Shown: positions 24,997-33,414 of the stretch, in pieces | Position numbering within the stretch: position 1 is the stretch's first letter | Layout: every line of letters starts with the position of its first letter | DNA from: Comamonadaceae bacterium | GTDB taxonomy: Bacteria; Pseudomonadota; Gammaproteobacteria; Burkholderiales; Burkholderiaceae_C | Assembly (NCBI GenBank): GCA_027486495.1 | Contig: JAIXOZ010000011.1 | Location: forward strand, 1 to 36,733 | Length of the DNA stretch: 36,733 nt | Reading direction: 5' to 3' | The notes under the pieces: generated by a model | What the model saw: the letters and a program-made list of their open reading frames with translations, nothing else | Told to the model about the DNA's origin: nothing | The model's database searches: none | Position numbers and translations under genes: made by a program

Positions 24997-25426
24997 CATC
25001 GAAGTACTGACCTCGCGCGTGCACGGCAAAGGCGTGTTCGCCACGCGCCACATGCCTGCTGGTGAGCGGGTCATTGAGTACGTGGGAGAGATCATCAGCA
25101 TGGCAGAGGCTGTTCGCCGCCACCCGCATGACGCGAGTAACCCCGACCACACTTTTTACTTTCACCTGGACGATGGGCGGGTGATCGATGCGCTGTATGG
25201 TGGCAACGCCTCTAAATGGATCAACCATTCCTGTCGACCCAACTGTGTGCCCGACGAGGATCGAGGCCGCATCTTCATCTTGACGCGCAGGCCCGTGTTC
25301 AAGGGTGAAGAGCTGACGTTTGACTATGGTTTGGTGAGTGACGAGCCCATGAGCGAGGCCTTGAAGTCCCGATATGCCTGCCGTTGTGGGGCCAAAAAGT
25401 GTCGAGGCACTTTGTTGGCAACGTGA
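24989..25426 (+). CDS. SET-domain protein, putative lysine methyltransferase (copy 1)
   Basis: A 145-aa protein made almost only of a SET domain with a post-SET cysteine set. VHGKGVFA (11-18), EYVGEIIS (30-37), the SAM-site NHSC (79-82), FDYG (111-114) and CRCGAKKC (131-138) are all visible. SET enzymes methylate protein lysines. The frame begins at a TTG at 24989, overlapping the glmS stop by 8 bases; no ATG would keep the full domain. It is clearly paralogous to the larger protein at 32668-33318, and lacks that protein's lysine-rich tail. Target unknown. Confidence 0.88.
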   Translation: MSDIEVLTSRVHGKGVFATRHMPAGERVIEYVGEIISMAEAVRRHPHDASNPDHTFYFHLDDGRVIDALYGGNASKWINHSCRPNCVPDEDRGRIFILTRRPVFKGEELTFDYGLVSDEPMSEALKSRYACRCGAKKCRGTLLAT

Positions 25427-25447
25427 GAGGCGCTGGAAATGGGCCGC

Positions 25448-25759
25448 TCAAAAGCCCTGACGCTTTTGATCGCGCAGCATGAACAGGTAAAGGCTTTCCA
25501 CTTTCTCGCGAGCCCAAGGGGTTTTGCGCAAGAACTTCAGGCTGGATTTCACGCTGGGATCGTGCGTGAAGCAGCGAACGGGGATGCGTTGGCCCAGATC
25601 GTCCCAGCCGTAAAAGTCGGCCAGTCGGGTGACGATGGCTTCGAGTGTGAGACCGTGCAAAGGGTTGCGTGGCTGTGGTGGACGCAGTGCGGAGGCGGTT
25701 TCGGCTTGAGTTTCAATGGGCATGGGCATGGGCACGGGCGGGTGGTCTTCGTCTTGCAT
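25448..25759 (-). CDS. VF530 family DNA-binding protein
   Basis: A 103-aa protein. From residue 31 it matches the VF530/DUF2132 pattern: [31 protein letters not shown], and [21 protein letters not shown]. Structural work placed the family among small DNA-binding helical proteins; its role is unclear. The N-terminal 30 residues are Pro/Met-rich and non-conserved. It converges on the SET gene, with 21 bases between stop codons. Confidence 0.9.
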   Translation of the reverse strand: MQDEDHPPVPMPMPIETQAETASALRPPQPRNPLHGLTLEAIVTRLADFYGWDDLGQRIPVRCFTHDPSVKSSLKFLRKTPWAREKVESLYLFMLRDQKRQGF

Positions 25760-26153
25760 GGCCTGATTGTCAAGGCAAAACAGACGATGCCTTGTCTTTC
25801 ATGCGGCGGGCAGGTTCCATGAGACCGCATGGGCGTGCGCGCACGTACAGACCCAGAGCGAAGCAGGCCTCAGGCCGGGGTTTTGCCAAGAGGTGGTGGT
25901 GTTCGAGAAAGAGCACGACGGGGTCGAAGGCGATTCGGCCTCATGCGCCGATGGTTGCTTCCACACGGCGGCCCGGTGGTGAGTTGGTGGCTGAACGCCG
26001 TTTACTGGTTAGGCGGTAAGGGTTTCACTGATTTCAGGGATTTCGACACAGCATGCGGTGACCTATGGTGGAGCATCCGGTTGAATTCAAGACGGGTGAG
26101 CCGCCCGTGATGTGGTGGTGCAGCCGCTTTTCATTGCAGAAAGATCACATCCC
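25760..26153. other. Intergenic stretch without a convincing gene
   Basis: About 394 bases between the divergent VF530 gene and the first LuxR-type regulator. Short open frames exist on both strands, but none shows a family pattern, a ribosome site or a normal composition. No clear hairpin, terminator or repeat is seen. It should hold the promoter of the regulator at 26154. Confidence 0.5.
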
Positions 26154-26789
26154 ATGAGCATTGAACTGGTGTTGGCCGACCCCCATCCCGTGATGTTGGA
26201 TGGGCTCGCGCATGACTTTCAGCAGTCGCCTGAATTTTCGGTCAAAGCCTGCGTGGGCAACGGCAACGATGCCTTGGCGGCGGTGCGCAAATACCAGCCC
26301 GATATCTTGGTGATGGACTTGTCGCTCACCCAACGCAGTGGACTGTCGTTGATTGAAGAAATTCAGCACCACCAGTTGCCGACCAAAGCCGTGGTGTTCA
26401 CGGGCGCGCCCATCGGTGAAGTCATGCGCGTCTTCGACATGGGTGTTCCCGGATTGGTGTCCAAGGACAAGGCCAGGCAAGTGCTGGCGCGTTGCATCTA
26501 CACGGTGCACCAGGGCGACAAGTGGCTCGACCGCGACCTGACCATGAAAACCATGTCCTTGTTGCTCGAGCAGCAAAAGAAAAATACCAAGGCCTCGAGT
26601 CTGCTGACGCCGCGCGAAATGATGGTCGCCCGCATGGTCACCGAAGGCTGGCCCAACAAGAGGATCGCCAGCAAACTGTTCATCAGCGAAGGCACAGCGA
26701 AGCTGCACTTGCACCACATTTACCAAAAGCTCAACTGCCCAGGTCGCATGTCGCTGCAGCGCTACATGCAGGAAAACGGCTTGGCGTGA
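26154..26789 (+). CDS. LuxR/NarL-type response regulator
   Basis: A 211-aa regulator: a receiver domain (about 1-120) and a LuxR-type helix-turn-helix (about 150-210, LTPREMMVARMVTEGW...NKRIASKLFISEGTAKLHLHHIY). The receiver keeps phospho-acceptor D55, T83 and K104, but the acidic pair near the N-terminus is D9-P10 instead of two acids, so phosphorylation may be weak. There is no histidine kinase gene nearby. AAGATCACATCCC before the ATG gives no strong ribosome site. A small protein and a second regulator follow, forming a regulatory cluster. Confidence 0.92.
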   Translation: MSIELVLADPHPVMLDGLAHDFQQSPEFSVKACVGNGNDALAAVRKYQPDILVMDLSLTQRSGLSLIEEIQHHQLPTKAVVFTGAPIGEVMRVFDMGVPGLVSKDKARQVLARCIYTVHQGDKWLDRDLTMKTMSLLLEQQKKNTKASSLLTPREMMVARMVTEGWPNKRIASKLFISEGTAKLHLHHIYQKLNCPGRMSLQRYMQENGLA

Positions 26790-26853
26790 ACGCCCATGCT
26801 GATCAGGCACAACACCCCTGTGAACAAACATTTCCCCTTTGAAGGAGACCCCC

Positions 26854-27147
26854 ATGAGCGACGAAAACCAACGCATTGAAACGGCCTATGTGGAGCACAT
26901 GAGTGACCATTTCCGACGCGCGTCGGAAGAGCTGCTGAACGCCTACCAGCGCAACAAGGAGGCGGCGCGCCAACACCAGTGCGGGGCCTTCAAGGCCGCA
27001 TTGCACCACGCCAAACTGTCCCAGCACCACAGCTTCAATGCACACGAACACCTGAAAGAAGCCTTGGGCATTGCCGAGCGCATCGATGCGGTGCAGCCCT
27101 CACCGGGTCAGGTTCGCACGCCCTTTGCGCCCTCGGGCTTGCAATGA
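26854..27147 (+). CDS. Small protein of unknown function between two regulators
   Basis: A 97-aa soluble, helical, His- and Gln-rich protein that I do not recognise. It has heptad-like runs (MSDHFRRASEELLNAYQRNKEAARQHQ) and a second helix (KAALHHAKLSQHHSFNAHEHLKEAL may be read as split helices), which resembles small four-helix or coiled-coil proteins. GAAGGAGA lies at a perfect distance before the ATG at 26854, so translation is likely strong. It is 64 bases after the first LuxR-type gene and 178 before the second. A partner role to one regulator is a guess. Confidence 0.75.
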   Translation: MSDENQRIETAYVEHMSDHFRRASEELLNAYQRNKEAARQHQCGAFKAALHHAKLSQHHSFNAHEHLKEALGIAERIDAVQPSPGQVRTPFAPSGLQ

Positions 27148-27325
27148 GCGGGGGCGTGTCCGACTCGCGGTCTGTGTGCTGAATCGAACAGTGGCGGTAG
27201 ACGATTCTTTTTAAACTGGTATGGCAGGCGTTGCTGTTCGCCGATGCGCTCTGTCTGGCGCGATGTGGGGCTGGCATGGCTGCAAAAGTGATAAGGATGG
27301 TTGACCGCATGCAAGGAGCATTGAT

Positions 27326-27970
27326 ATGTCGATTCGCGTTTTGTTGTCTTCCAAACACAAGGTGGTGTCCGAGGGCATTGCCGCTGTGTTGCGCACGCAC
27401 CCGGACCTCCAAGTGGTGGGCATGGCCGAGACCGATGAAAAAACACTAGCTCTGTGCAGCGAGATGTCGCCACATGTGGTGCTGCTGGGCATGCACAACA
27501 ACAACCAACAGGAATTGGTCCTCATGCACGCTTTGGCCACTCACCGAAGCGGTCCGCAGATCGTGGCTTTTTCGGGTGATTCGGACCGCCACGCGATCAT
27601 CGAAATTCTGGACGCCGGGGCCAAAGGCTATGTGGCGACCACCAGCAGCATCGATGAATTGATCGCTGCCATACGCGCTTGCGCAGCGGGCCGGGTGTAC
27701 CTGTGCCAGACGGCGGCGAGTGAGATGATGGCTTCGGTGCGCAAGTTCCGCGCTGGTGACGGTTGGGTGCGCGGCGCATTGGGCGGACGCGAGGAGCAGG
27801 TGCTGCGCCTGATTGCCGATGGTTTTTCTTCCAAAGAAATTGCCCGCAACCTGCAGATTGCGCCCAGCACGGTGGAGGTGCACCGGCGCAACATCATGCG
27901 CAAGGTGGGCCTGCACAAAGTGGCTGACCTGACGCGGTACGCCATTCGCAATCAGATGGTTTCGGTGTAA
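27326..27970 (+). CDS. LuxR-type regulator with a degenerate receiver domain
   Basis: A 214-aa protein with the same layout as the regulator at 26154. The LuxR helix-turn-helix is normal (GGREEQVLRLIADGF...SKEIARNLQIAPSTVEVHRRNIMRKV, about 152-195). The receiver has lost its active site: S8-S9 replace the acidic pair, G55 stands where Asp accepts phosphate, and A104 replaces the Lys; only S83 remains at the Thr/Ser site. It should therefore not be controlled by phosphorylation; ligand binding, dimerisation or pairing with the first regulator are options. AAGGAGC precedes the ATG. Confidence 0.92.
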   Translation: MSIRVLLSSKHKVVSEGIAAVLRTHPDLQVVGMAETDEKTLALCSEMSPHVVLLGMHNNNQQELVLMHALATHRSGPQIVAFSGDSDRHAIIEILDAGAKGYVATTSSIDELIAAIRACAAGRVYLCQTAASEMMASVRKFRAGDGWVRGALGGREEQVLRLIADGFSSKEIARNLQIAPSTVEVHRRNIMRKVGLHKVADLTRYAIRNQMVSV

Positions 27971-27972
27971 AG

Positions 27973-27991
27973 CCTGGCGGCAGCAGCCAGG
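27973..27991. terminator. Hairpin between convergent regulator genes
   Basis: CCTGGC-GGCAGCA-GCCAGG lies right after the LuxR-type stop and ends just before the Crp/Fnr stop at 27993. There is no T-run, so it is only a weak terminator candidate. Confidence 0.4.
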
Positions 27992-27992
27992 T

Positions 27993-28664
27993 TCAGGTCC
28001 GCTCGCCAGCCCGCATCAGCGCCGGCACATCCAGAATGTGCAGCTGGCCACGGTGGTAGTTCAGCAGGCCCTGTTCACGCAATTCACCAGCAGCCAAAGT
28101 GATGCTCACACGCCGCACACCCAGCATGTGCGCCAGGTGTTCGTGGGTCAGGTGCAAATCGGTCGTGCACGCCTTTTGAGCCGACAGCACCAACCAAGCG
28201 GCCAAGCGGGCGCGGATGTCCAAGGTCTGGGTGCAGGCGGCCACGGTGGCCACATGTGTGACCAGTTGCCAAAGATGGCGTGCAATCACGATCAGCAAGG
28301 CGGGGTGCTGCAGCGCCAGATCGCGCAGGGTGATCGCAGAGATGGCCCAAGCCGGCCCGCCGGTCTGCACGCGCAGCTTCAAGCTTGCAGGTGGTGTGGC
28401 TTGTGGGTCATGCGCCACATGCCCAAGACCTGCTGCATCGTCTGCGCCCAGCAAGCCCACCGCCAGGCTTTTGTGGCCAGGCTCTTCCACCACCAAGGCC
28501 ACGGTCGCACCACTCAAAAAGTAAACCTTAGGGGGTATGTCTTGATGCCCCAACAGTTCGCCAGCCTTGAGGGTGACAAGCTCGCACGCTGCCAGCAGCA
28601 AGGTTTGCACCTCTGAGGGCAGTTGCTTGAAAAGTCCGTTGTGAGTGAGGTTCACCAAAAGCAC
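27993..28664 (-). CDS. Crp/Fnr family transcriptional regulator
   Basis: A 223-aa regulator: an N-terminal cyclic-nucleotide-binding-like beta roll (about 10-120), a dimer helix, and a C-terminal winged helix (LTHEHLAHMLGVRRVSITLAAGEL, then a wing LLNYHRGQLHILD). FNR-type N-terminal cysteines are absent, and the typical cAMP-binding Arg-Ser pair of Crp is not evident, so the signal is unknown. It converges on the degenerate LuxR-type gene. The 168 bases upstream to the FAD gene should hold its promoter. Confidence 0.92.
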   Translation of the reverse strand: MLLVNLTHNGLFKQLPSEVQTLLLAACELVTLKAGELLGHQDIPPKVYFLSGATVALVVEEPGHKSLAVGLLGADDAAGLGHVAHDPQATPPASLKLRVQTGGPAWAISAITLRDLALQHPALLIVIARHLWQLVTHVATVAACTQTLDIRARLAAWLVLSAQKACTTDLHLTHEHLAHMLGVRRVSITLAAGELREQGLLNYHRGQLHILDVPALMRAGERT

Positions 28665-28832
28665 CCAAGCTCAGCGAGCAGGCTGTTTTGCGCAGACAAA
28701 GACTGAAAAAATTGTCGAAAGCATGAGCAGGTGGGCAAGCAGTGCGCGTGGGTAAAACCACTATTGAATGCGCAGAGCGCTCACTTGACTGTTCGCTGCA
28801 GAACAAAAAAACCATCTTCCAACCACTCGGCT

Positions 28833-30650
28833 TCAATTTGCGCAGATCAATGCCCGTGCCAAAGATTCGGCCACCTTGATGCCGTCCACCCCCGCCGACA
28901 AAATGCCCCCCGCGTAACTGGCGCCTTCGCCCGCCGGGTACAGGCCTTGGGTGTTGGTGCTTTGGTGGTCCTCGCCGCGCGGGATGCGCAGGGGCGATGA
29001 GGTGCGCGTTTCCACTCCGGTCATCACCGCATCGGCCATGTCGTAGCCTTTGATCTTGCGGCCAAAAACCGGCAGCGCCTCGCGCATGGCGGCCACCGCG
29101 TAGTCCGGCAACACATCGGCCAGATCGACCAGCTTCACGCCGGGTTTGTAAGAGGGCTGCACGCTGCCCCAAGTGGTGGACGGGCGTTGCGCCAAAAAGT
29201 CGCCCACCAGTTGCCCGGGCGCTTCGTAGTTGCTCCCACCCACTTCAAAAGCGCGGGTTTCGAGTTGGCGCTGCAGCACGATGCCTGCCAGCGGGTGCGG
29301 CACAGGGGGCTGTTGCGCGGCCATGGCGTGGGCTTCTTGCGCCAACTGCGCACCGTCTTGCACGCCAAAAGCGGCTTGCCAGGCGGCGGTGTCGATGGGG
29401 TAGTCAGGCGGGTCGATGGCCACCACCATGCCCGCGTTGGCATTGCGCTCGTTGCGCGAGTACTGGCTCATGCCGTTGGTGACCACGCGGCCCGGCTCGC
29501 TGGTCGCAGCCACCACGGTGCCGCCGGGGCACATGCAAAAGCTGTAGACGGCGCGGCCGTTTTGCGCGTGGTGCACCAGCTTGTAATCGGCTGCACCCAG
29601 CAGCGGGTGGCCCGCGTGGCGCCCCCAGCGGGCCTGGTCGATCACGCTTTGCGGGTGCTCGATGCGCACACCAATCGAAAACGCCTTGGCCTGCATGGCC
29701 ACGCCACGGCGGTGCAGCATGACAAAGGTGTCGCGCGAGCTGTGGCCCAGGGCCATGACCGCATGGCGCGTGTGCAGGGTCTGGCTATGGCCCGTGCGCA
29801 GGTCTTGCACCTGCAAGCCGGTGAGCTGCTGGCCATCTGCGGTGGGGGCGAGCAGCACATCGCTCACGCGCTGCTCAAAGCGGATCTCACCGCCCATCGC
29901 GATGATTTGCTCGCGGATGTGCTCGACCACCTTGACCAGCTTGAAGGTACCGATGTGCGGGTGCGCGGCGTACAGGATGTCGGCAGGCGCACCGGCCTTG
30001 ACGAACTCGTCCATCACCTTGCGGCCCAGGTGGCGCGGGTCCTTGATCTGGCTGTAGAGCTTGCCGTCAGAAAAGGTGCCTGCGCCGCCTTCGCCAAACT
30101 GCACATTGCTCTCGGGGTTGAGTACCTTTTTGCGCCACAGGCCCCAGGTGTCTTTGGTGCGTTCGCGCACGGGCTTGCCGCGCTCCAGCACGATGGGCCG
30201 AAAACCCATTTGCGCCAGCGCCAAGGCGGCGAACATGCCGCAGGGCCCAAAGCCCACCACCACCGGCCGCTCGCCTTGCACGGTGCCAAAACTGGCCGGG
30301 GCCTGGCAGGGTGGGTGCCACGCCATGTCGGGCGTGGCTTGGATGTGCGGGTTTTTCTCGAACTTGTGCAGCAAGGCGGCTTCGTTCTGTGCGTCGGCGA
30401 GCGACAGGTCCACGATGTAGACCGCCAGCAAGTCGGCCTTGCGGGCGTCAAAGCTGCGTTTGAAGACGTTGAGTGCAGCAATGTCGGCGGCGCTGATGCC
30501 CAGTGTCTGGGCCGCCATTTGACACAGCGCTTCGATGGGGTGCGGCGTGGGCAGCCGGTCTTCGTCGGTTTCGGACGGCGCATCGGCGGCGCGGCGCACG
30601 TCGATCGGCAGGGCCGACAAGGGGAGTTTGAGTTCTGAAATCCGGATCAT
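28833..30650 (-). CDS. FAD-dependent oxidoreductase (COG2509 type)
   Basis: A 605-aa flavoprotein. After a 100-residue N-terminal domain comes the FAD dinucleotide loop VVGFGPCGMFAALALAQMGF, with a late FAD-contact region (GLYPAGEGASYAGGILSAGVDG). SNVQFGEGGAGTFSDGKL is the family mark of uncharacterised FAD-dependent dehydrogenases. There is no signal peptide. The reaction is unknown. It is alone on the minus strand: 28665-28832 behind it and 30651-30899 before it carry no gene I can support. Confidence 0.9.
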   Translation of the reverse strand: MIRISELKLPLSALPIDVRRAADAPSETDEDRLPTPHPIEALCQMAAQTLGISAADIAALNVFKRSFDARKADLLAVYIVDLSLADAQNEAALLHKFEKNPHIQATPDMAWHPPCQAPASFGTVQGERPVVVGFGPCGMFAALALAQMGFRPIVLERGKPVRERTKDTWGLWRKKVLNPESNVQFGEGGAGTFSDGKLYSQIKDPRHLGRKVMDEFVKAGAPADILYAAHPHIGTFKLVKVVEHIREQIIAMGGEIRFEQRVSDVLLAPTADGQQLTGLQVQDLRTGHSQTLHTRHAVMALGHSSRDTFVMLHRRGVAMQAKAFSIGVRIEHPQSVIDQARWGRHAGHPLLGAADYKLVHHAQNGRAVYSFCMCPGGTVVAATSEPGRVVTNGMSQYSRNERNANAGMVVAIDPPDYPIDTAAWQAAFGVQDGAQLAQEAHAMAAQQPPVPHPLAGIVLQRQLETRAFEVGGSNYEAPGQLVGDFLAQRPSTTWGSVQPSYKPGVKLVDLADVLPDYAVAAMREALPVFGRKIKGYDMADAVMTGVETRTSSPLRIPRGEDHQSTNTQGLYPAGEGASYAGGILSAGVDGIKVAESLARALICAN

Positions 30651-30899
30651 GGCAACATCTGTGGCTTGTGGTTATCAAGCAAGGGACCTATTTTACCGAC
30701 GGGTCACCCGGCCATTGAACGTCGGGGGCCAGTCTTGTGGGACATGCAGCCCCAATGAAAAAAGGCTTGTTTGACCATCATGGCTTGAGCATCCAAAAGG
30801 CTGGGGTGCATGGGGGCCGCATTGACTTTGACCCATGCACCTTCGTGCCACCAAAGCTTGGCAAAGGGGCCAAGCTCGACACGATTCAGGGGGCGGGTG

Positions 30900-31559
30900 C
30901 TAGGCCGGTGTGCTCATGTTCAGCTGCAGGCGCTCACGCTCGATGACGCGGGCCACGGCGGGTTCTGCGGCCACTTTTTGCACAAAGGCCCACAACGCCG
31001 GATGCGCCTCGGGAGCAATGCCCGCGATGGTGCCCCAGCGGGTGAGCGTGAGGCTGTAGGCGTCCAGAGGCCCCAAGCGGTCACCGCTGAGCCAAGCCTG
31101 ACCTTTGGCTGCTGCAGCTTGGACCAAAGCCTGCAACTCCCCCAGCATGCCGCGAAACAGCAGGGTGTTGTAGGGCTTGAGGGCTGCTTGCACTTCGGGC
31201 AAGTCGGTGAACTTTTGCGGCATGAAAATGTGCGTAAAAGTCGGGTGCACGGTGTTGTTCATCCAGGCCAATGTGGACAGCGCCTTGGCACGGGCCATGG
31301 GCTCTGCCGGCAAGAACCCGGCTTGTGGAAACAATTGGTCTAGGTGCAAAACAATGGCCATGATTTGGGTCACTGGCTGCCCGTCACTCACCAACACGGG
31401 CACTTGGCCACGCGGGTTGATGGCTTTGTAATCGTCGCTGTTTTGCTCGCCTTTGTGCAGCTTGACCATGCTTGCCTCAAAGGGCGCACCGCTCATTTCC
31501 AACAGCACATGGGGCACAAACGAACAGGCACCGGGGGCAAAATAAAGTTTCAAGCTCAT
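30900..31559 (-). CDS. Glutathione S-transferase family protein (beta-class-like)
   Basis: A 219-aa GST. The start MSLKLYFAPGACSFVPH places Cys near residue 12, as in bacterial beta-class GSTs, where Cys binds glutathione. NPRGQVPVL is the cis-Pro loop, followed by the helical domain with LGPLDAYSLTLTRWG. It is distinct from the GST at 6730. It follows the small membrane protein gene by 23 bases and is likely co-transcribed with birA. Substrate unknown. Confidence 0.92.
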   Translation of the reverse strand: MSLKLYFAPGACSFVPHVLLEMSGAPFEASMVKLHKGEQNSDDYKAINPRGQVPVLVSDGQPVTQIMAIVLHLDQLFPQAGFLPAEPMARAKALSTLAWMNNTVHPTFTHIFMPQKFTDLPEVQAALKPYNTLLFRGMLGELQALVQAAAAKGQAWLSGDRLGPLDAYSLTLTRWGTIAGIAPEAHPALWAFVQKVAAEPAVARVIERERLQLNMSTPA

Positions 31560-31582
31560 GACATGATTCCAATGAAAAGGGG

Positions 31583-31867
31583 TTATTGGGTAGTGGCTGA
31601 CGGCGGTGCTGGCGCGCTGGGCGCAGCACCATTGTTGCCCATGGCCTCGGGCTGCGCAGGGTTGGTGGTGGCGGCACCGGGGGCCGTTGGCCGTTCGGCT
31701 TTTGGCGGCACCTCAAACTTCAATGCCTCGGGCTTGATTTGCTGCTGCAGGCGTTCGGGTTCACGGTGCTGGTTGGGGCCATGGCCCCAGCGCGCAAAAG
31801 CGTCCCACTGCCACGCCAGCACAGCGGCATTGAGCGCCAGCAAAATGGCCAACCCGTATTTCAACAT
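31583..31867 (-). CDS. Small single-span membrane protein
   Basis: A 94-aa protein with one N-terminal hydrophobic helix (about 3-18), a short amphipathic part ending EPERLQQQIKPEALKF, and a Pro/Ala-rich tail. Similar N-termini occur in SPOR-domain-linked proteins beside birA in Burkholderiales, but no SPOR domain is present here, so it may be a shortened relative. It sits 14 bases after birA. Function unknown. Confidence 0.72.
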   Translation of the reverse strand: MLKYGLAILLALNAAVLAWQWDAFARWGHGPNQHREPERLQQQIKPEALKFEVPPKAERPTAPGAATTNPAQPEAMGNNGAAPSAPAPPSATTQ

Positions 31868-31881
31868 CTTGCAAGGTTCCG

Positions 31882-32637
31882 TCAGATCAAGGGGCGAACG
31901 CTGATCTCGGCGCTGTGGATGTCCTGCACGCCAAGCTCGTTTTGCAATCGTAACGCACCCCCGGGGCCCACCCCCAGGGCCACGCCTTGCTGGCCATCGC
32001 TGGTATGCACGCGCCTGCCTTGCAGCACGTCACGCGCTGCAAATCGGCTTTGCAGCGGCGCAAAACCGCTGGCTTCAAAAGCTTTCAGGGTCTGAATCAG
32101 GGGCCATGCCACCCGCGCCAATGCAGCGGGTGCCGTGAGCTCGGGCAGCAACTCGTTCAGGGCCCCTGGTGGGGTATTCAGGCCGTCGGAGGTCCGGGGC
32201 CGGATGTTCAGGCCCACGCCCACCACCACCTGGCTGCGCCCGCCCATGCTGGCCGCTTCGACCAAAATACCGCCCAATTTGCGGTCCTGAAACCACAGAT
32301 CATTGGGCCATTTCAGTCCCACATCGGGGTGCAGGCTCTCGGCCAGGCTCAAACCCACGGCCAGACTCAAGCCAGACCAGTCGGCAGGCGACAGCGGCAA
32401 GCTGAGGGAAAAGGTGAGGGAGTCGCCCGGCCCGCTTTGCCACACCCGGCCCATGCGTCCACGACCTGCGGTCTGCCGCTCAGCCACCAGCAAGGTCGGC
32501 TCGTGCTGGCCTGCTCGGGCCCGACGCATGAGCTCGCTGTTGCTCGAATCGATCTCGGGCAGCACCTCAACGGTGAAGTCGGGCAACAGGGGAAACACCT
32601 GTTCCCAAATTGCTTCAGCAGGCCAAGGGGTGATCAT
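31882..32637 (-). CDS. birA: Biotin-[acetyl-CoA carboxylase] ligase BirA
   Basis: Attaches biotin to the carboxyl carrier protein of acetyl-CoA carboxylase. The 251-aa protein has the biotinyl-AMP loop GRGRMGRVW, KWPNDLWF, and GGILVEA, with a small C-terminal SH3-like domain. It lacks the N-terminal DNA-binding domain of E. coli BirA, so it should not repress biotin genes. It is 30 bases downstream of the SET gene and starts a run with the membrane protein and GST. Confidence 0.95.
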   Translation of the reverse strand: MITPWPAEAIWEQVFPLLPDFTVEVLPEIDSSNSELMRRARAGQHEPTLLVAERQTAGRGRMGRVWQSGPGDSLTFSLSLPLSPADWSGLSLAVGLSLAESLHPDVGLKWPNDLWFQDRKLGGILVEAASMGGRSQVVVGVGLNIRPRTSDGLNTPPGALNELLPELTAPAALARVAWPLIQTLKAFEASGFAPLQSRFAARDVLQGRRVHTSDGQQGVALGVGPGGALRLQNELGVQDIHSAEISVRPLI

Positions 32638-32667
32638 CCGAGGGAAAGTGGCTTCAGGCCATCAAGG

Positions 32668-33318
32668 TCAGCGCTTTTGGGCCGACTTTTTGGGCTTTTC
32701 ATCTTTGGCGGGCTTGGCCGCCTTTTTGTCCTTCAAAGGCTGGGCCGCTTTGGACTTGGCCTCAGATTTGGCCTTGTCTTTTGACTTGGCCTTTTTTTGC
32801 TTGGGCGTCTTGGGCGTGTCTTTGCGCTCTTTGGGCGATAGCAAGGTGCCACGGCAGCTCTTGGCGCCGCACCAGCAGGGGTATTCGGCCTTGAGCTTCT
32901 TGGTGTAGGGCTCGTCGATGATCAGGCCGTAGTCGTAATTGAGCTCTTCACCCGCAGCAATGTTGCGGATGGCTTTGATGAAGATGCGGTCGTTTTCTTC
33001 GTCGGCTTCGCAGTTGGGGTCGCAGCTGTGGTTGATCCAGCGCGAAGAATTGCCGCCGTACAAGGCATCGATCACCCGGTCTTCGTTCACATGGAAGTAA
33101 AACGTGTGGTTCGGGTCTTCGGGGTCGTGTGGGTGGCGGTCTTGCGCCTCGTCCCAGCTGATGACCTCGCCTACATACTCGATCAGGGTCTCGCCTTCGG
33201 CGATGTCTTGCAGGGCAAACACACCCTTGCCATGCACACCGGAGCGGCGCACTTGGATGCGCTTGCCAGATGGGGCGGGCGTTTTGCGGTGGGAGGGGGA
33301 AACAGGTGTTTTGGCCAC
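32668..33318 (-). CDS. SET-domain protein with lysine-rich tail (copy 2)
   Basis: A 216-aa putative protein-lysine methyltransferase. The SET domain spans about 20-160: [22 protein letters not shown] (96-99), YDYG (128-131) and post-SET cysteines in CWCGAKSC (148-155). Residues 161-216 are a tail of Lys, Ala, Pro and Ser, like the C-terminus of histone H1, and could bind DNA. The start is a GTG at 33318. It is divergent from topB with 96 bases between starts. The tail resembles the linker of the TopB protein, so both may act on the nucleoid. Activity and target are not shown by sequence. Confidence 0.88.
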   Translation of the reverse strand: MAKTPVSPSHRKTPAPSGKRIQVRRSGVHGKGVFALQDIAEGETLIEYVGEVISWDEAQDRHPHDPEDPNHTFYFHVNEDRVIDALYGGNSSRWINHSCDPNCEADEENDRIFIKAIRNIAAGEELNYDYGLIIDEPYTKKLKAEYPCWCGAKSCRGTLLSPKERKDTPKTPKQKKAKSKDKAKSEAKSKAAQPLKDKKAAKPAKDEKPKKSAQKR

Positions 33319-33351
33319 GGCGTTTAAAAATTTGTTATGGTGAATTCATGT

Positions 33352-33396
33352 GGGCGTGCGCGTGAGCGCGTGCCCGAGCGCGTGCGCACACGCGAG
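33352..33396. other. Alternating GC/TG tract between the SET gene and topB
   Basis: The 96-base divergent gap contains a run of GCGTG and GCGCG words, including GCGTGCGCGTGAGCGCGTGC and GCGTGCGCACACGCG. Such alternating purine-pyrimidine DNA can adopt Z-form under negative supercoiling. The biological meaning is untested. Confidence 0.45.
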
Positions 33397-33414
33397 ACAA
33401 CGGATTGTAATGAC

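Noticed and set aside
25669..26019. Open frames in the gap after the VF530 gene
   Set aside because: Arg/Trp-rich, no ribosome site, no family pattern; partly antisense to the VF530 gene.
29187..30638. A 483-codon open frame on the plus strand
   Set aside because: Antisense to the FAD oxidoreductase; composition is His/Val-rich as usual for antisense of GC-rich genes.
30651..30899. A small gene between the FAD oxidoreductase and GST
   Set aside because: Short frames only, with no start signal or pattern; more likely promoter region and spacer.
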